This document shows, in pieces, positions 39,276-47,873 of a stretch of 64,000 bases of DNA. A model generated the notes under the pieces. The model was not told where the DNA came from. It did not search any database and was given only the letters and a program-made list of their open reading frames with translations. The translations under genes and the position numbers were made by a program. The DNA is from Rouxiella silvae (GTDB lineage: Bacteria; Pseudomonadota; Gammaproteobacteria; Enterobacterales; Enterobacteriaceae): NCBI RefSeq assembly GCF_002093625.1, contig NZ_MRWD01000008.1:1-64000 (forward strand), in the 5' to 3' direction. The first letter of the stretch is position 1. Each line of letters opens with the position of its first letter.

Positions 39276-40640
39276 ATGAACGATAACCAAATGACCCGTC
39301 AGGAAAGCCGGGCAACCTGGGGACTAGGGACGGTATTTTCACTACGCATGCTCGGCATGTTCATGGTTCTTCCGGTACTGACCACTTACGGAATGTCATT
39401 ATCCGGTGCGAGCGAAACGCTCATTGGTATCGCCATCGGTATTTATGGACTGGCTCAGGCCATTTTCCAGATCCCCTTCGGTCTGCTCTCTGACCGCGTA
39501 GGTCGTAAACCGCTTATCGTCTTCGGACTGCTCATTTTCACTATTGGTAGCGTGGTTGCCGCAAGCACAGATTCTATCTGGGGCGTGATTATTGGCCGTG
39601 CATTGCAGGGTTCAGGGGCGATTGCCGCCGCCGTCATGGCGCTGCTTTCCGACCTGACGCGCGAGCAGAATCGCACCAAGGCTATGGCGTTTATCGGTAT
39701 CAGTTTCGGCATTACTTTTGCCATTGCGATGGTGCTTGGCCCCATCATCACCCACGCTTGGGGTCTACACGCGCTGTTTTGGGCAATTGCTGCATTAACA
39801 ATTTGCGGCATCGTGATCACTCTTGCGGTTGTCCCCTCCCCCGCTTCTCATCTTCTTAATCGTGAGTCGAGCGTGGTAAAAGGCAGCTTCAGTAAAGTGT
39901 TGTCCAACAGCAAATTACTGAAACTTAACTTTGGCATTCTTTGCCTGCACATTCTGCTGATGTCGAGCTTTGTGGTGCTACCACAGGTTATGGAAAAGGC
40001 CGGATTCCCGCCAAGTGAACACTGGCGCGTCTATCTGGTGACTATGTTGACCTCATTTGTCGCGGTTATTCCGGTGATTATCTATGCCGAGACAAAGCGC
40101 CACATGAAACAGGTCTTCGTCGGCTGCGTGGTGGTATTACTGCTGGCCGAAATTGTGCTGTGGTTTGCGGGTCTGCATCTTTGGGTAATAATTGCCGGAA
40201 TTCAGCTGTTCTTCCTGGCTTTTAACGTGATGGAAGCCATTCTGCCTTCGCTTATCAGCAAAGAGTCTCCGGCAGGATACAAAGGCACGGCGATGGGGCT
40301 TTATTCCACCAGCCAGTTCATCGGCGTGGCCATTGGCGGCAGCATGGGCGGCTATATTTTCGGTCATGCCGGTGCCGGTGCGGTCTTCCTGGTGTGCGCA
40401 GCCATTGCCGTGGTGTGGTTCTTTGTCAGCATGAGCATGTCCGAACCGCCTTACGTTAGCAGCATTCGAATTACGCTTTCTGAAGATGTGGCGAAAGACG
40501 CCACGCTTGCAACGCGCATGAAATCACAGCCGGGCGTTGCCGACGTGGTAGTGGTTGCGGAAGAATTGAGTGCTTACGTGAAGGTTGATACCAAACAGAC
40601 CAATCGTCAGGCGCTTGAGGCGTTTGTGAGTCAGGCCTGA
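39276..40640 (+). CDS. yajR: MFS transporter YajR
   Basis: 454 aa, the same as E. coli YajR. Twelve membrane helices carry the MFS motif A region (FGLLSDRVGRKPLIVFGLL). A soluble C-terminal ferredoxin-like YAM domain (about residues 390-454) is visible from SIRITLSEDVAKDATLATRM to the end. A proton-driven exporter by fold; the substrate is unknown. It stands alone after the cyo terminator and is followed by the 76-bp repeat block. Confidence 0.95.
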   Translation: MNDNQMTRQESRATWGLGTVFSLRMLGMFMVLPVLTTYGMSLSGASETLIGIAIGIYGLAQAIFQIPFGLLSDRVGRKPLIVFGLLIFTIGSVVAASTDSIWGVIIGRALQGSGAIAAAVMALLSDLTREQNRTKAMAFIGISFGITFAIAMVLGPIITHAWGLHALFWAIAALTICGIVITLAVVPSPASHLLNRESSVVKGSFSKVLSNSKLLKLNFGILCLHILLMSSFVVLPQVMEKAGFPPSEHWRVYLVTMLTSFVAVIPVIIYAETKRHMKQVFVGCVVVLLLAEIVLWFAGLHLWVIIAGIQLFFLAFNVMEAILPSLISKESPAGYKGTAMGLYSTSQFIGVAIGGSMGGYIFGHAGAGAVFLVCAAIAVVWFFVSMSMSEPPYVSSIRITLSEDVAKDATLATRMKSQPGVADVVVVAEELSAYVKVDTKQTNRQALEAFVSQA

Positions 40641-40696
40641 TTGAGGGAACAGCAACTCAACGTTAACCTCCGAGATGCGGGTTCCCCCCCTCCTAA

Positions 40697-40727
40697 CCTC
40701 CCCCCGCTGAAAAAGCGCGGGGGGAGG
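40697..40727. repeat. C/G-run hairpin at the left of the repeat block
   Basis: CCTCCCCCCGC and GCGGGGGGAGG form a perfect 11-bp stem around a 9-base loop. It has no T-run and may terminate weakly or mark the end of the repeat element. Confidence 0.7.
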
Positions 40728-40730
40728 GAT

Positions 40731-40958
40731 CAAAGCTACGCGGCTGCAAAGTAATAGCTGCGAATAGTGCGGCTTTTATCCTCTTCCCTACGAGTGAAAG
40801 AGTGGTCAAAGCTACGCGGCTGCGCAGTAGTATCTGCGACTGGTGCGGCTTTTATCCTCTCCCCTACGTGTAAAATAAGAGGCAAAGCTACGCGGCTGCG
40901 CAGTAATATCTGCGAATGGTGCGGCTTTTATCCTCTCCCCTTTTGGGGGAGAGCTAGA
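40731..40958. repeat. Three tandem 76-bp structured repeats
   Basis: Copies start at 40731, 40807 and 40883, an exact 76-base period. The first 59 bases are conserved: copies 2 and 3 differ at two positions, copy 1 by about five. Each copy can fold into hairpin A (AAAGC-TA-CGC... with CGCAG/CTGCG inside in copies 2 and 3, closing with GCG-GCTTT and running into TTAT). Each also has a second hairpin B whose sequence differs among copies but whose pairing is kept (CTCTT/AAGAG, CCTCT/AGAGG, CTCTCCCC/GGGGGAGAG). There is no ORF of note. It lies between convergent yajR and yajQ. It is not a CRISPR array. Confidence 0.85.
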
Positions 40959-40974
40959 GAGGGGGAACAGCGAC

Positions 40975-41466
40975 TCAGTCGCGGAAGTTTTTAAACTGGA
41001 AAGGTTGGCCCAAATCGCCTCCGCGAACCAGCGCCATTACCGCCTGTAAATCATCGCGCGCCTTACCGGTAACGCGAACTTCATCACCCTGGATCTGCGC
41101 CTGAACCTTCAGTTTGCTGTCTTTAATCAGCTTAACGATCTTCTTCGCCAATGCGCTTTCAATACCTGAATGCAGTTTGGCATCTACGCTAAACGTTTTC
41201 CCACTGTGAGTCATCTCTTTAGGGATTTCCAGTGCGCCGCCTTCAATGTTACGTTTCAGCAGGGCCGAACGCAGGATATCGAGCAACTGCTCAACCTGAA
41301 AATCAGAGACGCTGGCAACTTTGATACTCTCGTCTTTTTCGTTTAATTCAAAACTGGCTTCAACGTTGCGAAAATCAAAACGGTTGGCCAGATCACGGGT
41401 CGCGTTATCTACCGCGTTACGAACTTCCTGCATATCAATTTCAGAAACAATATCGAAAGATGGCAT
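40975..41466 (-). CDS. yajQ: YajQ family nucleotide-binding protein
   Basis: 163 aa, as in E. coli. The DUF520 fold has two ferredoxin-like halves ([42 protein letters not shown], then [28 protein letters not shown]). Members bind tRNA or nucleotides. In some plant and animal pathogens they bind cyclic di-GMP and act with a LysR regulator; that role is not shown here. The stop lies within the right-hand flanking repeat. Confidence 0.95.
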   Translation of the reverse strand: MPSFDIVSEIDMQEVRNAVDNATRDLANRFDFRNVEASFELNEKDESIKVASVSDFQVEQLLDILRSALLKRNIEGGALEIPKEMTHSGKTFSVDAKLHSGIESALAKKIVKLIKDSKLKVQAQIQGDEVRVTGKARDDLQAVMALVRGGDLGQPFQFKNFRD

Positions 41467-41603
41467 TGTTGCTTCTCCCCTAAATTTATTGGTACGTCAC
41501 TAATTATGAGCATTAAACTCTTCAATGGCGGACATGATACCGACTTACCTCGCCATTGCCAAAAGCAAGCCAACAAATCGGTCACTAATGCCTGCTTTTA
41601 AGA

Positions 41604-41927
41604 CTATTTTAGCCCTAATAGCCTAAGTCCTGCGGTAATGGCAGCCGCAACCAGGATAACCACAATCAGCGGACGACCGCGCCAGGCGAGAAATGCCGCC
41701 ACCGCGACGCCCGTAGGACGCGCAAGACCGGCAAAACCCTCACCTTCATAGAAGGTCGAAATGGCGGCAACCGACAATAAAAGCGTGGTTGCCGCGTCGG
41801 CCAGCAGCGCGTTGGCCGCGGGCGACAGTGATAAACGATTACCCAACTTAAATCCAGCAAAACGCAGCAGGTAGGTTCCCGCAGCCAACAGCGCGATACC
41901 CCCGATGATAAGAGCGTGACTCATCAT
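41604..41927 (-). CDS. azlD: AzlD-type small subunit of amino-acid exporter
   Basis: 107 aa with three to four membrane helices, from the AzlD/YgaH family. It partners the AzlC-type protein encoded just upstream. The two genes overlap by four bases (ATGA), and the downstream ATG has an ideal GGAGG eight bases before it. Family pairs export branched-chain amino acids or methionine. The substrate cannot be read from the sequence. Confidence 0.85.
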   Translation of the reverse strand: MMSHALIIGGIALLAAGTYLLRFAGFKLGNRLSLSPAANALLADAATTLLLSVAAISTFYEGEGFAGLARPTGVAVAAFLAWRGRPLIVVILVAAAITAGLRLLGLK

Positions 41928-42595
41928 TTATGTTTCCTCCAGGCCGCAAGACCAAGAAGAGAAAACAACACCGGCAGTCCGGTGGTCACCAGCGGTACCG
42001 CAGCCAGCGAAATGGCCATGCCGGTAAGCGCCCGACGCCGAGTTTGATGCTTTTTGAGGGCCGAAACGGTGAGGGCCAGTAAAATAGCCGGAAAGACAGC
42101 GTCGAGTCCAATCACCTTGATATCGGGGATTATTTTCCCCAACGTTCCGCCAATCAAAACGCCGAGCGGCCAGCAAAGAGCAATGCCGAGCCCACACAGC
42201 CAATAGGCGGCCCGAGATTGAGCGTGGCCATTTTGCGAAACGCCAAACACCACGCTTTCATCATTCATAATGTGGCAACCAAGTAGCTGAGTCGCACGAT
42301 GCTTACCCATCAATCCTTTAACCGTCATCCCAAAAGGCAAATGACGAGCATTCACCAACAGTCCTGCGGCTGCGGCAGCAAACGGACTGCCGCCCCCAGC
42401 AACAATGCTGATAAAGAGGAATTCCGACGCTCCTGCCAACACCAGCAGTGAAAGCGCCATCGGTACCCACAGCGGAAAATCACTGGCCGTGGCCAAAGAA
42501 CCGTATGATAGCCCAACAATTCCGTCGGCCAGACAGACCAGTGCTATCGCCTTAATCACATCGCCCCCGAGCGGCGTAATCAATGTTTTACGCAT
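41924..42595 (-). CDS. azlC: AzlC-type large subunit of amino-acid exporter
   Basis: 223 aa with about six to seven membrane helices. It carries the family motif ALVCLADGIVGLSYGSLA and NARHLPFGMTVKG (compare LNLRHLLYG-type segments of AzlC/YgaZ). The ATG at 42595 is used because GGGAT precedes it; the longer frame overlaps the divergent regulator gene. It forms an operon with azlD and is divergent from an XRE-cupin regulator, which probably controls it. This unit lies between yajQ and panE, where E. coli has nothing of the kind. Confidence 0.9.
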   Translation of the reverse strand: MRKTLITPLGGDVIKAIALVCLADGIVGLSYGSLATASDFPLWVPMALSLLVLAGASEFLFISIVAGGGSPFAAAAAGLLVNARHLPFGMTVKGLMGKHRATQLLGCHIMNDESVVFGVSQNGHAQSRAAYWLCGLGIALCWPLGVLIGGTLGKIIPDIKVIGLDAVFPAILLALTVSALKKHQTRRRALTGMAISLAAVPLVTTGLPVLFSLLGLAAWRKHK

Positions 42596-42663
42596 TTTTA
42601 CTATCCCATAACGAACGCTAAGGCTGTTATAATGAACAATTGGCGTATAACTTTCAAGACGAA

Positions 42664-42673
42664 CGAACGTTCG
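42664..42673. promoter_or_regulatory. Candidate operator of the XRE-cupin regulator
   Basis: A perfect 10-bp palindrome, CGAACGTTCG, in the 100-bp azlC/regulator divergent region. A related half-site, CGAACG, is at about 42612, and CGTTCGTGAACG recurs at about 42733 inside the regulator's first codons. The repeats suggest a regulator footprint. Which protein binds is inference. Confidence 0.45.
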
Positions 42674-42697
42674 ATATAAAAAACACCGGTAGCCATT

Positions 42698-43246
42698 ATG
42701 ACTCAACCCATCAGTATTATTGCGAAAGCGCTCGTTCGTGAACGGCAAAGAACCGGCCTGTCTTTGGCCGAAATCTCTCGTCGCGCCGGAATAGCAAAAT
42801 CCACCCTGTCGCAGCTGGAGTCAGGCAACGGCAACCCGAGTATCGAAACGCTGTGGTCGCTTTGCGTCGCGCTGGATATTCCCTTTGCTCGGCTGATGGA
42901 ACCACAGGTTATTACCTCGCAGGTTATCCGATTCGGCGAAGGGCCGTCGGTAACGGCCGAGATGGCACATTATAAAGCCATTCTGCTCGCCACCTGCCCG
43001 CCCGGTGCCAGGAGAGATATCTATCAACTGATTACCCAGCCGGGAGACGACCGCCATTCACATCCGCATTCTCCGGGGTCGATTGAGCACATTATCGTGA
43101 CCAAAGGCCGCGCACTAGTAGGCCCCACCGATAATCCCGTGGAATTAAATCCTGGTGACTATATTTGCTACCCAGGCGATCAACCGCACATTTTCAAAGC
43201 ATTAGAGCCAGACACGCATGCCATCCTGATCTCCGAGCAAAATTAA
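42698..43246 (+). CDS. XRE-family regulator with cupin sensor domain
   Basis: 182 aa with an N-terminal helix-turn-helix of the Cro/CI type (residues about 8-65: ALVRERQRTGLSLAEISRRAGIAKSTLSQLESG). A C-terminal cupin (about 105-180) has the HSHPHSPGSIEHIIVTKGRALVG metal-binding strand pair and PGDYICYPGDQPHIF. It is divergent from azlCD, so it is probably their ligand-responsive regulator. The pairing of such regulators with AzlCD exporters is common in proteobacteria. No gene name is known to me. Confidence 0.9.
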   Translation: MTQPISIIAKALVRERQRTGLSLAEISRRAGIAKSTLSQLESGNGNPSIETLWSLCVALDIPFARLMEPQVITSQVIRFGEGPSVTAEMAHYKAILLATCPPGARRDIYQLITQPGDDRHSHPHSPGSIEHIIVTKGRALVGPTDNPVELNPGDYICYPGDQPHIFKALEPDTHAILISEQN

Positions 43247-43404
43247 CGGCCAGGTTAAAAGTGTGATCTGCTGCACAAAAGGCTATACTAAGAAGATAGA
43301 TTTTACATTTTTGCAACATCGTGTGTTTTGCAAAAAATCCACCATTTATGCTCCTGTAGATTTGATGTTTCAGCAGCAGAGATACGGAGTATAGAGGAGT
43401 AGAA

Positions 43405-44319
43405 ATGAAGATTACTGTTTTAGGGTGCGGTGCCCTGGGGCAACTCTGGCTGTCCACACTGTATCAGCAGGGACACGACGTGCAGGGATGGATCCGTATT
43501 CCCCAGCCGTTTTGCGCAGTCAACGTGATTTTCCCTGACGGTCAGGCGTTTAACCGCAATCTGCCGACTAACGATCCTCAACATTTGGCCGAAAGCCAGC
43601 TGTTGTTGGTTACGTTGAAAGCCTGGCAGGTCTCAAGCGCACTCAGCTCGCTGCTGCCACTGCTCAACGAAAATTGCACTATTTTACTGCTGCATAATGG
43701 TATGGGCACGGTGGATGAACTGCCGGCGCATCGGCTGCCCATTTTACTCGGCGCAACCACCCACGCCGCGCGTCATGAAGGCAATGCAATCGTTCACGTT
43801 GCCTCGGGCATCACCCACATTGGTCCCGCCAATGCACGCGGGGCAGCGGCAAGTTATCTGGCAGATCAACTGCACGATGCTCTGCCCGACGTCGCTTGGC
43901 ACGACAATATTCTGCCTTCATTATGGAACAAACTGGCGGTGAACTGCGTGATTAATCCGCTGACTGCGCTGCATGATTGCACCAACGGCGACCTGATTAC
44001 CTACGGCGAGCAGATCGAAAAAATTTGCTCGGAGGTGGCGGAAGTGATGGCTATCGAGGGTTATCAAACCCATAAAGAGTCGCTGCTGAGCTATGTTTAT
44101 CAGGTTATCGACACCACGTCGGCCAATCATTCTTCCATGCTGCAGGATATCCGCAATCAGCGGCATACAGAAATTGATTACATCACCGGTTATGTCTTGC
44201 GACGTGGCCGCAGTCACGGTCTGCAACTGCCGGTGAACAACCGGTTATTCGAGAAAATTAAAAGAAAGGAAAATGATTATGAGCGTTTCAGCTCTGGTAT
44301 GTCTGGCACCTGGCAGTGA
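43405..44319 (+). CDS. panE: 2-Dehydropantoate 2-reductase
   Basis: NADPH-dependent reduction of ketopantoate to pantoate in pantothenate and CoA synthesis. Its 304 aa include a Rossmann start ([15 protein letters not shown], GxGxxG). The catalytic Lys lies in the helix [17 protein letters not shown], and the substrate-binding region [20 protein letters not shown] follows. A GAGG-type site precedes the ATG. Its last 41 bases overlap yajL, so the two are coupled. Confidence 0.96.
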   Translation: MKITVLGCGALGQLWLSTLYQQGHDVQGWIRIPQPFCAVNVIFPDGQAFNRNLPTNDPQHLAESQLLLVTLKAWQVSSALSSLLPLLNENCTILLLHNGMGTVDELPAHRLPILLGATTHAARHEGNAIVHVASGITHIGPANARGAAASYLADQLHDALPDVAWHDNILPSLWNKLAVNCVINPLTALHDCTNGDLITYGEQIEKICSEVAEVMAIEGYQTHKESLLSYVYQVIDTTSANHSSMLQDIRNQRHTEIDYITGYVLRRGRSHGLQLPVNNRLFEKIKRKENDYERFSSGMSGTWQ

Positions 44320-44869
44320 AGAACTGGAGGCCGTTACCGCCATTGACCTGCTGGTTCGCGCTGGTATAAAAGTCACCACTGCGAGCGTGGCCGGTGACGG
44401 TAATCGCGAAATTCGCTGCTCACGCGGTGTGACACTGTTAGCCGACGTGGCGCTGGTTGACGTTGCCGACGAAGAATACGACGCGATTGTGCTACCCGGT
44501 GGTGTAAAAGGTGCCGAATGTTTTCGCGACAGTCCGTTGCTGGTTGAAAAAGTCCGTCATGTTAACGTTACCGGAAAACTGGTTGCCGCTATCTGCGCCG
44601 CACCCGCACTGGTGCTGGAATATCACGACCTGTTCCCGGTGGGGAACATGACCGGTTTCCCGGCGCTAAAAGATAAAATATCGCCAAACAAATGGATGGA
44701 TAAGCGAGTGATGTTTGACCCACGCGTAAACCTTCTGACCAGCCAAGGACCGGGAACCGCTATCGAGTTTTCGTTAAAAATGATTGACCTTCTGGTGGGT
44801 AAAGCCAAGGCCGCCGAGGTTGCCGCGCAGCTGGTGCTCTATCCCGGCGTGCATAACTATCAGGATTAG
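44279..44869 (+). CDS. yajL: YajL (DJ-1/PfpI family)
   Basis: 196 aa, as in E. coli. A DJ-1-like oxidative-stress protein reported as a chaperone and a protein/nucleotide deglycase. The nucleophilic Cys is in [13 protein letters not shown] (Cys at about 106), with the upstream Glu in the [11 protein letters not shown] segment. The ATG at 44279 is chosen because AAGGA is 8 bases upstream; the ATG at 44273 would be only 2 bases from it. It overlaps the end of panE. Confidence 0.95.
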   Translation: MSVSALVCLAPGSEELEAVTAIDLLVRAGIKVTTASVAGDGNREIRCSRGVTLLADVALVDVADEEYDAIVLPGGVKGAECFRDSPLLVEKVRHVNVTGKLVAAICAAPALVLEYHDLFPVGNMTGFPALKDKISPNKWMDKRVMFDPRVNLLTSQGPGTAIEFSLKMIDLLVGKAKAAEVAAQLVLYPGVHNYQD

Positions 44870-44942
44870 GCATGATGTGGCTCGCAAAAATAATGGGATG
44901 TTATGAGCGAAATGTGTAAGTCACGATCAACCTCGCTGCACT

Positions 44943-45368
44943 ATGATTGCATTTTTAACCAAGGACGAAGAAAAAGTGCAATCTATTAGCCCATCCATGA
45001 GTAAAAGCATTTCTTATGTACGTGATGTCTTGCCCGTTTATCCCAATGGATCCAGCGACATTGCCAAACAACTAATATTTGGCATTTTAAAAATTCAAAA
45101 TAACGGGAATGAATTAAAAAGCAACACATCCGCATTTAACAAAAAATGCAATAATGCATTGAGAACCCTAACTAAAATCGACTCTTATGCTAATGGTAGG
45201 CCGTTGCAAAACGCAGTTTTGAAAATTTCAGCTCGTATCGACAAAATTTTTGAATCTTCAAAATATGCCCTGTTACAAGATAAAGATCCCGAGCTGTACA
45301 TAAATACAAAGTCAGATACCAAAGTGTTAGATCTTTATATGCACGGTGCGGCCATCCATCAGCGGTAA
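44943..45368 (+). CDS. Hypothetical protein, up to 141 aa
   Basis: I do not recognise it. The DNA is strongly AT-rich compared with yajL and the phosphatase on either side, which suggests recent arrival. The product is basic in its middle (NELKSNTSAFNKKCNNALRTLTK), mostly helical in character, with no signal peptide or membrane segment. The start is unsure. The ATG at 44943 has no ribosome binding site. A GTG at 44976 lies about 10 bases after AAGGA and would give a 130-aa product beginning QSISPSMSKSISYVRD. E. coli has neither this nor the next gene between yajL and thiI. Confidence 0.45.
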   Translation: MIAFLTKDEEKVQSISPSMSKSISYVRDVLPVYPNGSSDIAKQLIFGILKIQNNGNELKSNTSAFNKKCNNALRTLTKIDSYANGRPLQNAVLKISARIDKIFESSKYALLQDKDPELYINTKSDTKVLDLYMHGAAIHQR

Positions 45369-45440
45369 AGAGTCGATCCTCATCACAATCGCACGCCCTT
45401 CTCATTGCAGTCCTATCAGTGATTGATATGATTTTATTTC

Positions 45441-45457
45441 TAAACATTTCATAAAGT
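45441..45457 (-). promoter_or_regulatory. Possible PhoP box upstream of the acid phosphatase
   Basis: On the minus strand, ACTTTA-N5-TGTTTA has the 11-base period of the PhoP direct repeat (T/G)GTTTA-N5-(T/G)GTTTA. One half is perfect and the other partial. It lies about 40 bases before the start codon, in very AT-rich sequence, so chance is a real alternative. Confidence 0.3.
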
Positions 45458-45494
45458 AATAAATTCATTTTCAATCACTATAGGGAAATAGCAC

Positions 45495-46217
45495 GTGAAG
45501 AAATTAACCTCAGCCCTGCTCGTCAGCTTGGTATTAACCGGCTATGTTCACGCCGAAGACAAACACTACCTCACGCTACAGGAAACCGCCGACAGCGTGC
45601 AGCTTCTCCCCGCACCTCCGGCCTTTGACAGCGTGGCCTTTCTGGCTGACAAAGCCGCCTACGAGCAGGGTAAGTTTTTAAGAAACACGCCGCGTGGCGC
45701 GCAGGCCTACAGTGATGCCGACTCTTCAGCAGATAACGTCACCAAGAATTTCTCGGCGCCGTTTGGCTTTGATATTAATGCCCAAAACACCCCAGCGACC
45801 TTTGAGCTGATTGCAACCATGAAAGAAGATGCCGGTGATTACGCCACCAAATCGGCAAAAGAAAAGTATAACCGCATCCGACCATTCGCCTTCTTCCACG
45901 AGCCAACCTGCCGTCCAGATGATGAAAGCAAATTAGCCAAAAACGGCTCTTATCCATCGGGTCATACCGCTATTGGCTGGTCGATTGCGTTGGTATTGGC
46001 AGAAATTAACCCGCAGCGCCAGAACGAAATCCTCAAACGTGGATTTGAATTAGGCCAAAGCCGCGTCATCTGTGGCTACCACTGGCAGAGTGACGTTGAC
46101 GCCGCACGCGTGGTTTCATCGGGCGTGGTCGCACGACTGCACAGCAATCCTGAGTTTGTGAGCCAGTTAGCGAAGGCCAAGGAAGAGATTGCAAAAATGA
46201 AGCAAAGCGGAAAGTAA
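45495..46217 (+). CDS. phoN: Class A nonspecific acid phosphatase (PhoN/PhoC-like)
   Basis: A periplasmic phosphomonoesterase of the PAP2 superfamily, 240 aa. The signal peptide is cleaved after YVHA (about residue 20). The full signature is present: KEKYNRIRP (K-x6-RP), GSYPSGH and SRVICGYHWQSD (SR-x5-H-x3-D). QETADSVQLLPAPPAFDSVAFLADKA-type sequence near the start is typical of PhoN/PhoC of Salmonella, Morganella and Rahnella. The start codon is GTG with AGGGAAA upstream. It probably releases phosphate from organic esters. PhoP control is possible (see the site upstream). Convergent with thiI. Confidence 0.93.
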   Translation: MKKLTSALLVSLVLTGYVHAEDKHYLTLQETADSVQLLPAPPAFDSVAFLADKAAYEQGKFLRNTPRGAQAYSDADSSADNVTKNFSAPFGFDINAQNTPATFELIATMKEDAGDYATKSAKEKYNRIRPFAFFHEPTCRPDDESKLAKNGSYPSGHTAIGWSIALVLAEINPQRQNEILKRGFELGQSRVICGYHWQSDVDAARVVSSGVVARLHSNPEFVSQLAKAKEEIAKMKQSGK

Positions 46218-46250
46218 GCCTGCTTTAAATAGATTTTCTAGAAAATTGCA

Positions 46251-46286
46251 CAAAAAAAAGGGACTGCATCTGCAATCCCTTTTTCT
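46251..46286. terminator. Bidirectional terminator between phoN and thiI
   Basis: AAAAAGGGA and TCCCTTTTT with an inner TGC/GCA pair; A-rich on the left and T-rich on the right. It serves both convergent genes. Confidence 0.85.
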
Positions 46287-46310
46287 TTAATGAAGCGTTT
46301 CTTCCGCTGA

Positions 46311-47759
46311 TTACGGACGATAGACTTTAACGTTTTTAAAACCCTGCTCATGCAGATACAGCGCCTGCAGGCGACTCATCACGCCGCGGTCACAGTAGAG
46401 CAAATAGGTTTTACTCTGGTCGAGAGAAGCAAACGCACCGCCCAGCTTGTAAAACGGCACTGCCACCGTCTCCACGCCTTCCAGTGTCAACGGATGCTCT
46501 TCCTGCTCGTCGGGTGCGCGAATATCCAACACCACCTCAGTCGCAGAGAATTCGGCAACCGTTTCAACTTCGGCCACTTCCTGCTGCGTTTCTTCAGCGA
46601 TGGTACGGATGTCCTGATTTTTCGCTTCGGAAATAACCTTCTCCAGAATTGAGAAATCAAACTGCGCTTCTTCGGCTTCGATTTTGGCTTTAATCGCTTT
46701 TACCGTGGGGCTTTTGGAAATCACACCGCAGTATTCCGGCATGGTTTTCGCAAAGTCTTCGGTACCGATTTGACGCGCGATATCAATAATGTGCTGTTTA
46801 TCGTGAGAGATAAGCGGACGCAGAATCAGCGTGTCGGAGGCGTTATCAATCAGGCGCAGGTTTGACAGCGTCTGGCTGGAAACCTGGCCGAGTGCCTCAC
46901 CGGTCACCAACGCCTGTACGCCGTAGCGCTCGGCAATGGTAGAAGCCGCGCGGACCATCATGCGCTTAAGCACCACGCCCATCTGGCCGTCTTCGATTTT
47001 CTCAAGAATTTCACCCACCACTGGCTCAAAGTCGATAGCAATAAAGCGTACGCGGTGCGAGCTGCCGAAGCGATTCCACAGGTAGTAAGCGACCTGTTTA
47101 ACGCCAATTTCATGTGCGGAACCGCCCAGATTAAAGAAGCAGTAGTGCACACGGCTGCCGCGACGCATCAGCATATAGCTGGAAACGCCGGAGTCAAAGC
47201 CGCCCGAAATTAACGACATCACATCTTCCTGCGTGCCGATAGGGTATCCGCTCAGCCCCTGATAGCGGCGCTTAATCAGTACCAGCTGGTCATCGTTAAT
47301 TTCAAGCTTAACGGTGACGTCCGGATTAGTGAGGTTTACTTTGGCTGATTCAATGTGCTGGTTCAGACCACCGCCGACGTAGCGCTCAACCTCACCGGAG
47401 CTGAAGCTGTGCTTGCCGCGGCGCTTAACGCGCACACAGAAACTTTTGCCTTCAAGCTCATCACGGTAGGCTTCGAGCGTCTGTTCAAAGATGTGGTGCA
47501 CATCGTTGAATGGGCGATCTTCGACTTCCAGAACGTGATGGATCCCTGGAATACGGCAGAGCATTTCAACAATCACGTCATGTTTGCTTTCGTCTTTGCT
47601 GCGAACTTCGATATGATCCCAGTGGCGCACAACAGCCAGGGTCTCATCGCTAGGCTTCACAACGTTACGAATGCTGCTTGCAAGTATTTTAATGAAGCGC
47701 AAACGAACAGATTGGCTCTTGATGGTGATTTCTGGAAACAATTTAATGATAAACTTCAT
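46311..47759 (-). CDS. thiI: tRNA 4-thiouridine synthase / thiamine sulfurtransferase ThiI
   Basis: Makes 4-thiouridine at tRNA position 8 and supplies sulfur to ThiS for the thiamine thiazole ring. Its 482 aa equal E. coli. A THUMP RNA-binding domain (about 60-165) precedes the adenylating PP-loop [10 protein letters not shown] (about 185). The C-terminal rhodanese domain (from about 400) has the catalytic Cys in [18 protein letters not shown]. The ATG is divergent from xseB. Confidence 0.97.
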   Translation of the reverse strand: MKFIIKLFPEITIKSQSVRLRFIKILASSIRNVVKPSDETLAVVRHWDHIEVRSKDESKHDVIVEMLCRIPGIHHVLEVEDRPFNDVHHIFEQTLEAYRDELEGKSFCVRVKRRGKHSFSSGEVERYVGGGLNQHIESAKVNLTNPDVTVKLEINDDQLVLIKRRYQGLSGYPIGTQEDVMSLISGGFDSGVSSYMLMRRGSRVHYCFFNLGGSAHEIGVKQVAYYLWNRFGSSHRVRFIAIDFEPVVGEILEKIEDGQMGVVLKRMMVRAASTIAERYGVQALVTGEALGQVSSQTLSNLRLIDNASDTLILRPLISHDKQHIIDIARQIGTEDFAKTMPEYCGVISKSPTVKAIKAKIEAEEAQFDFSILEKVISEAKNQDIRTIAEETQQEVAEVETVAEFSATEVVLDIRAPDEQEEHPLTLEGVETVAVPFYKLGGAFASLDQSKTYLLYCDRGVMSRLQALYLHEQGFKNVKVYRP

Positions 47760-47816
47760 GGCATTCTTTTGTTAGCGGGTGAGAATACTGGGTCGTAAGT
47801 GTGTGAATAAGGATCT

Positions 47817-47873
47817 AGAATCAACTATTGGTAAACGTATGATTCACGGATACTGCGCTTACCAATAGATTCT
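47817..47873. repeat. Long inverted repeat between thiI and xseB
   Basis: Arms CTATTGGTAA (47825-47834) and TTACCAATAG (47859-47868) are perfect complements around a 24-base centre. They are extended outside by AGAAT/ATTCT with a 3-base bulge. It sits in the 246-bp divergent promoter region. It has the shape of a two-site operator or a long hairpin; no known regulator was recognised. Confidence 0.7.

Larger units (their letters stand above)
40645..40977. repeat. 15-bp direct repeats bounding the intergenic repeat block
   Basis: GGGAACAGCAACTCA (40645-40659, just after the yajR stop) and GGGAACAGCGACTCA (40963-40977, containing the yajQ stop) match at 14 of 15 positions. They enclose the whole structured repeat region. 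This may be a boundary duplication from the insertion of the block, or part of the repeat family itself. Confidence 0.6.

Noticed and set aside
40731..40958. CRISPR-like array
   Set aside because: The conserved unit is 59 bases with a short 17-base variable tail, only three copies, strong hairpins, and no cas genes nearby.
42596..42748. Long N-terminal extension of AzlC overlapping the regulator gene
   Set aside because: The extension lacks family similarity and crosses the divergent promoter; the ATG at 42595 gives the usual length.
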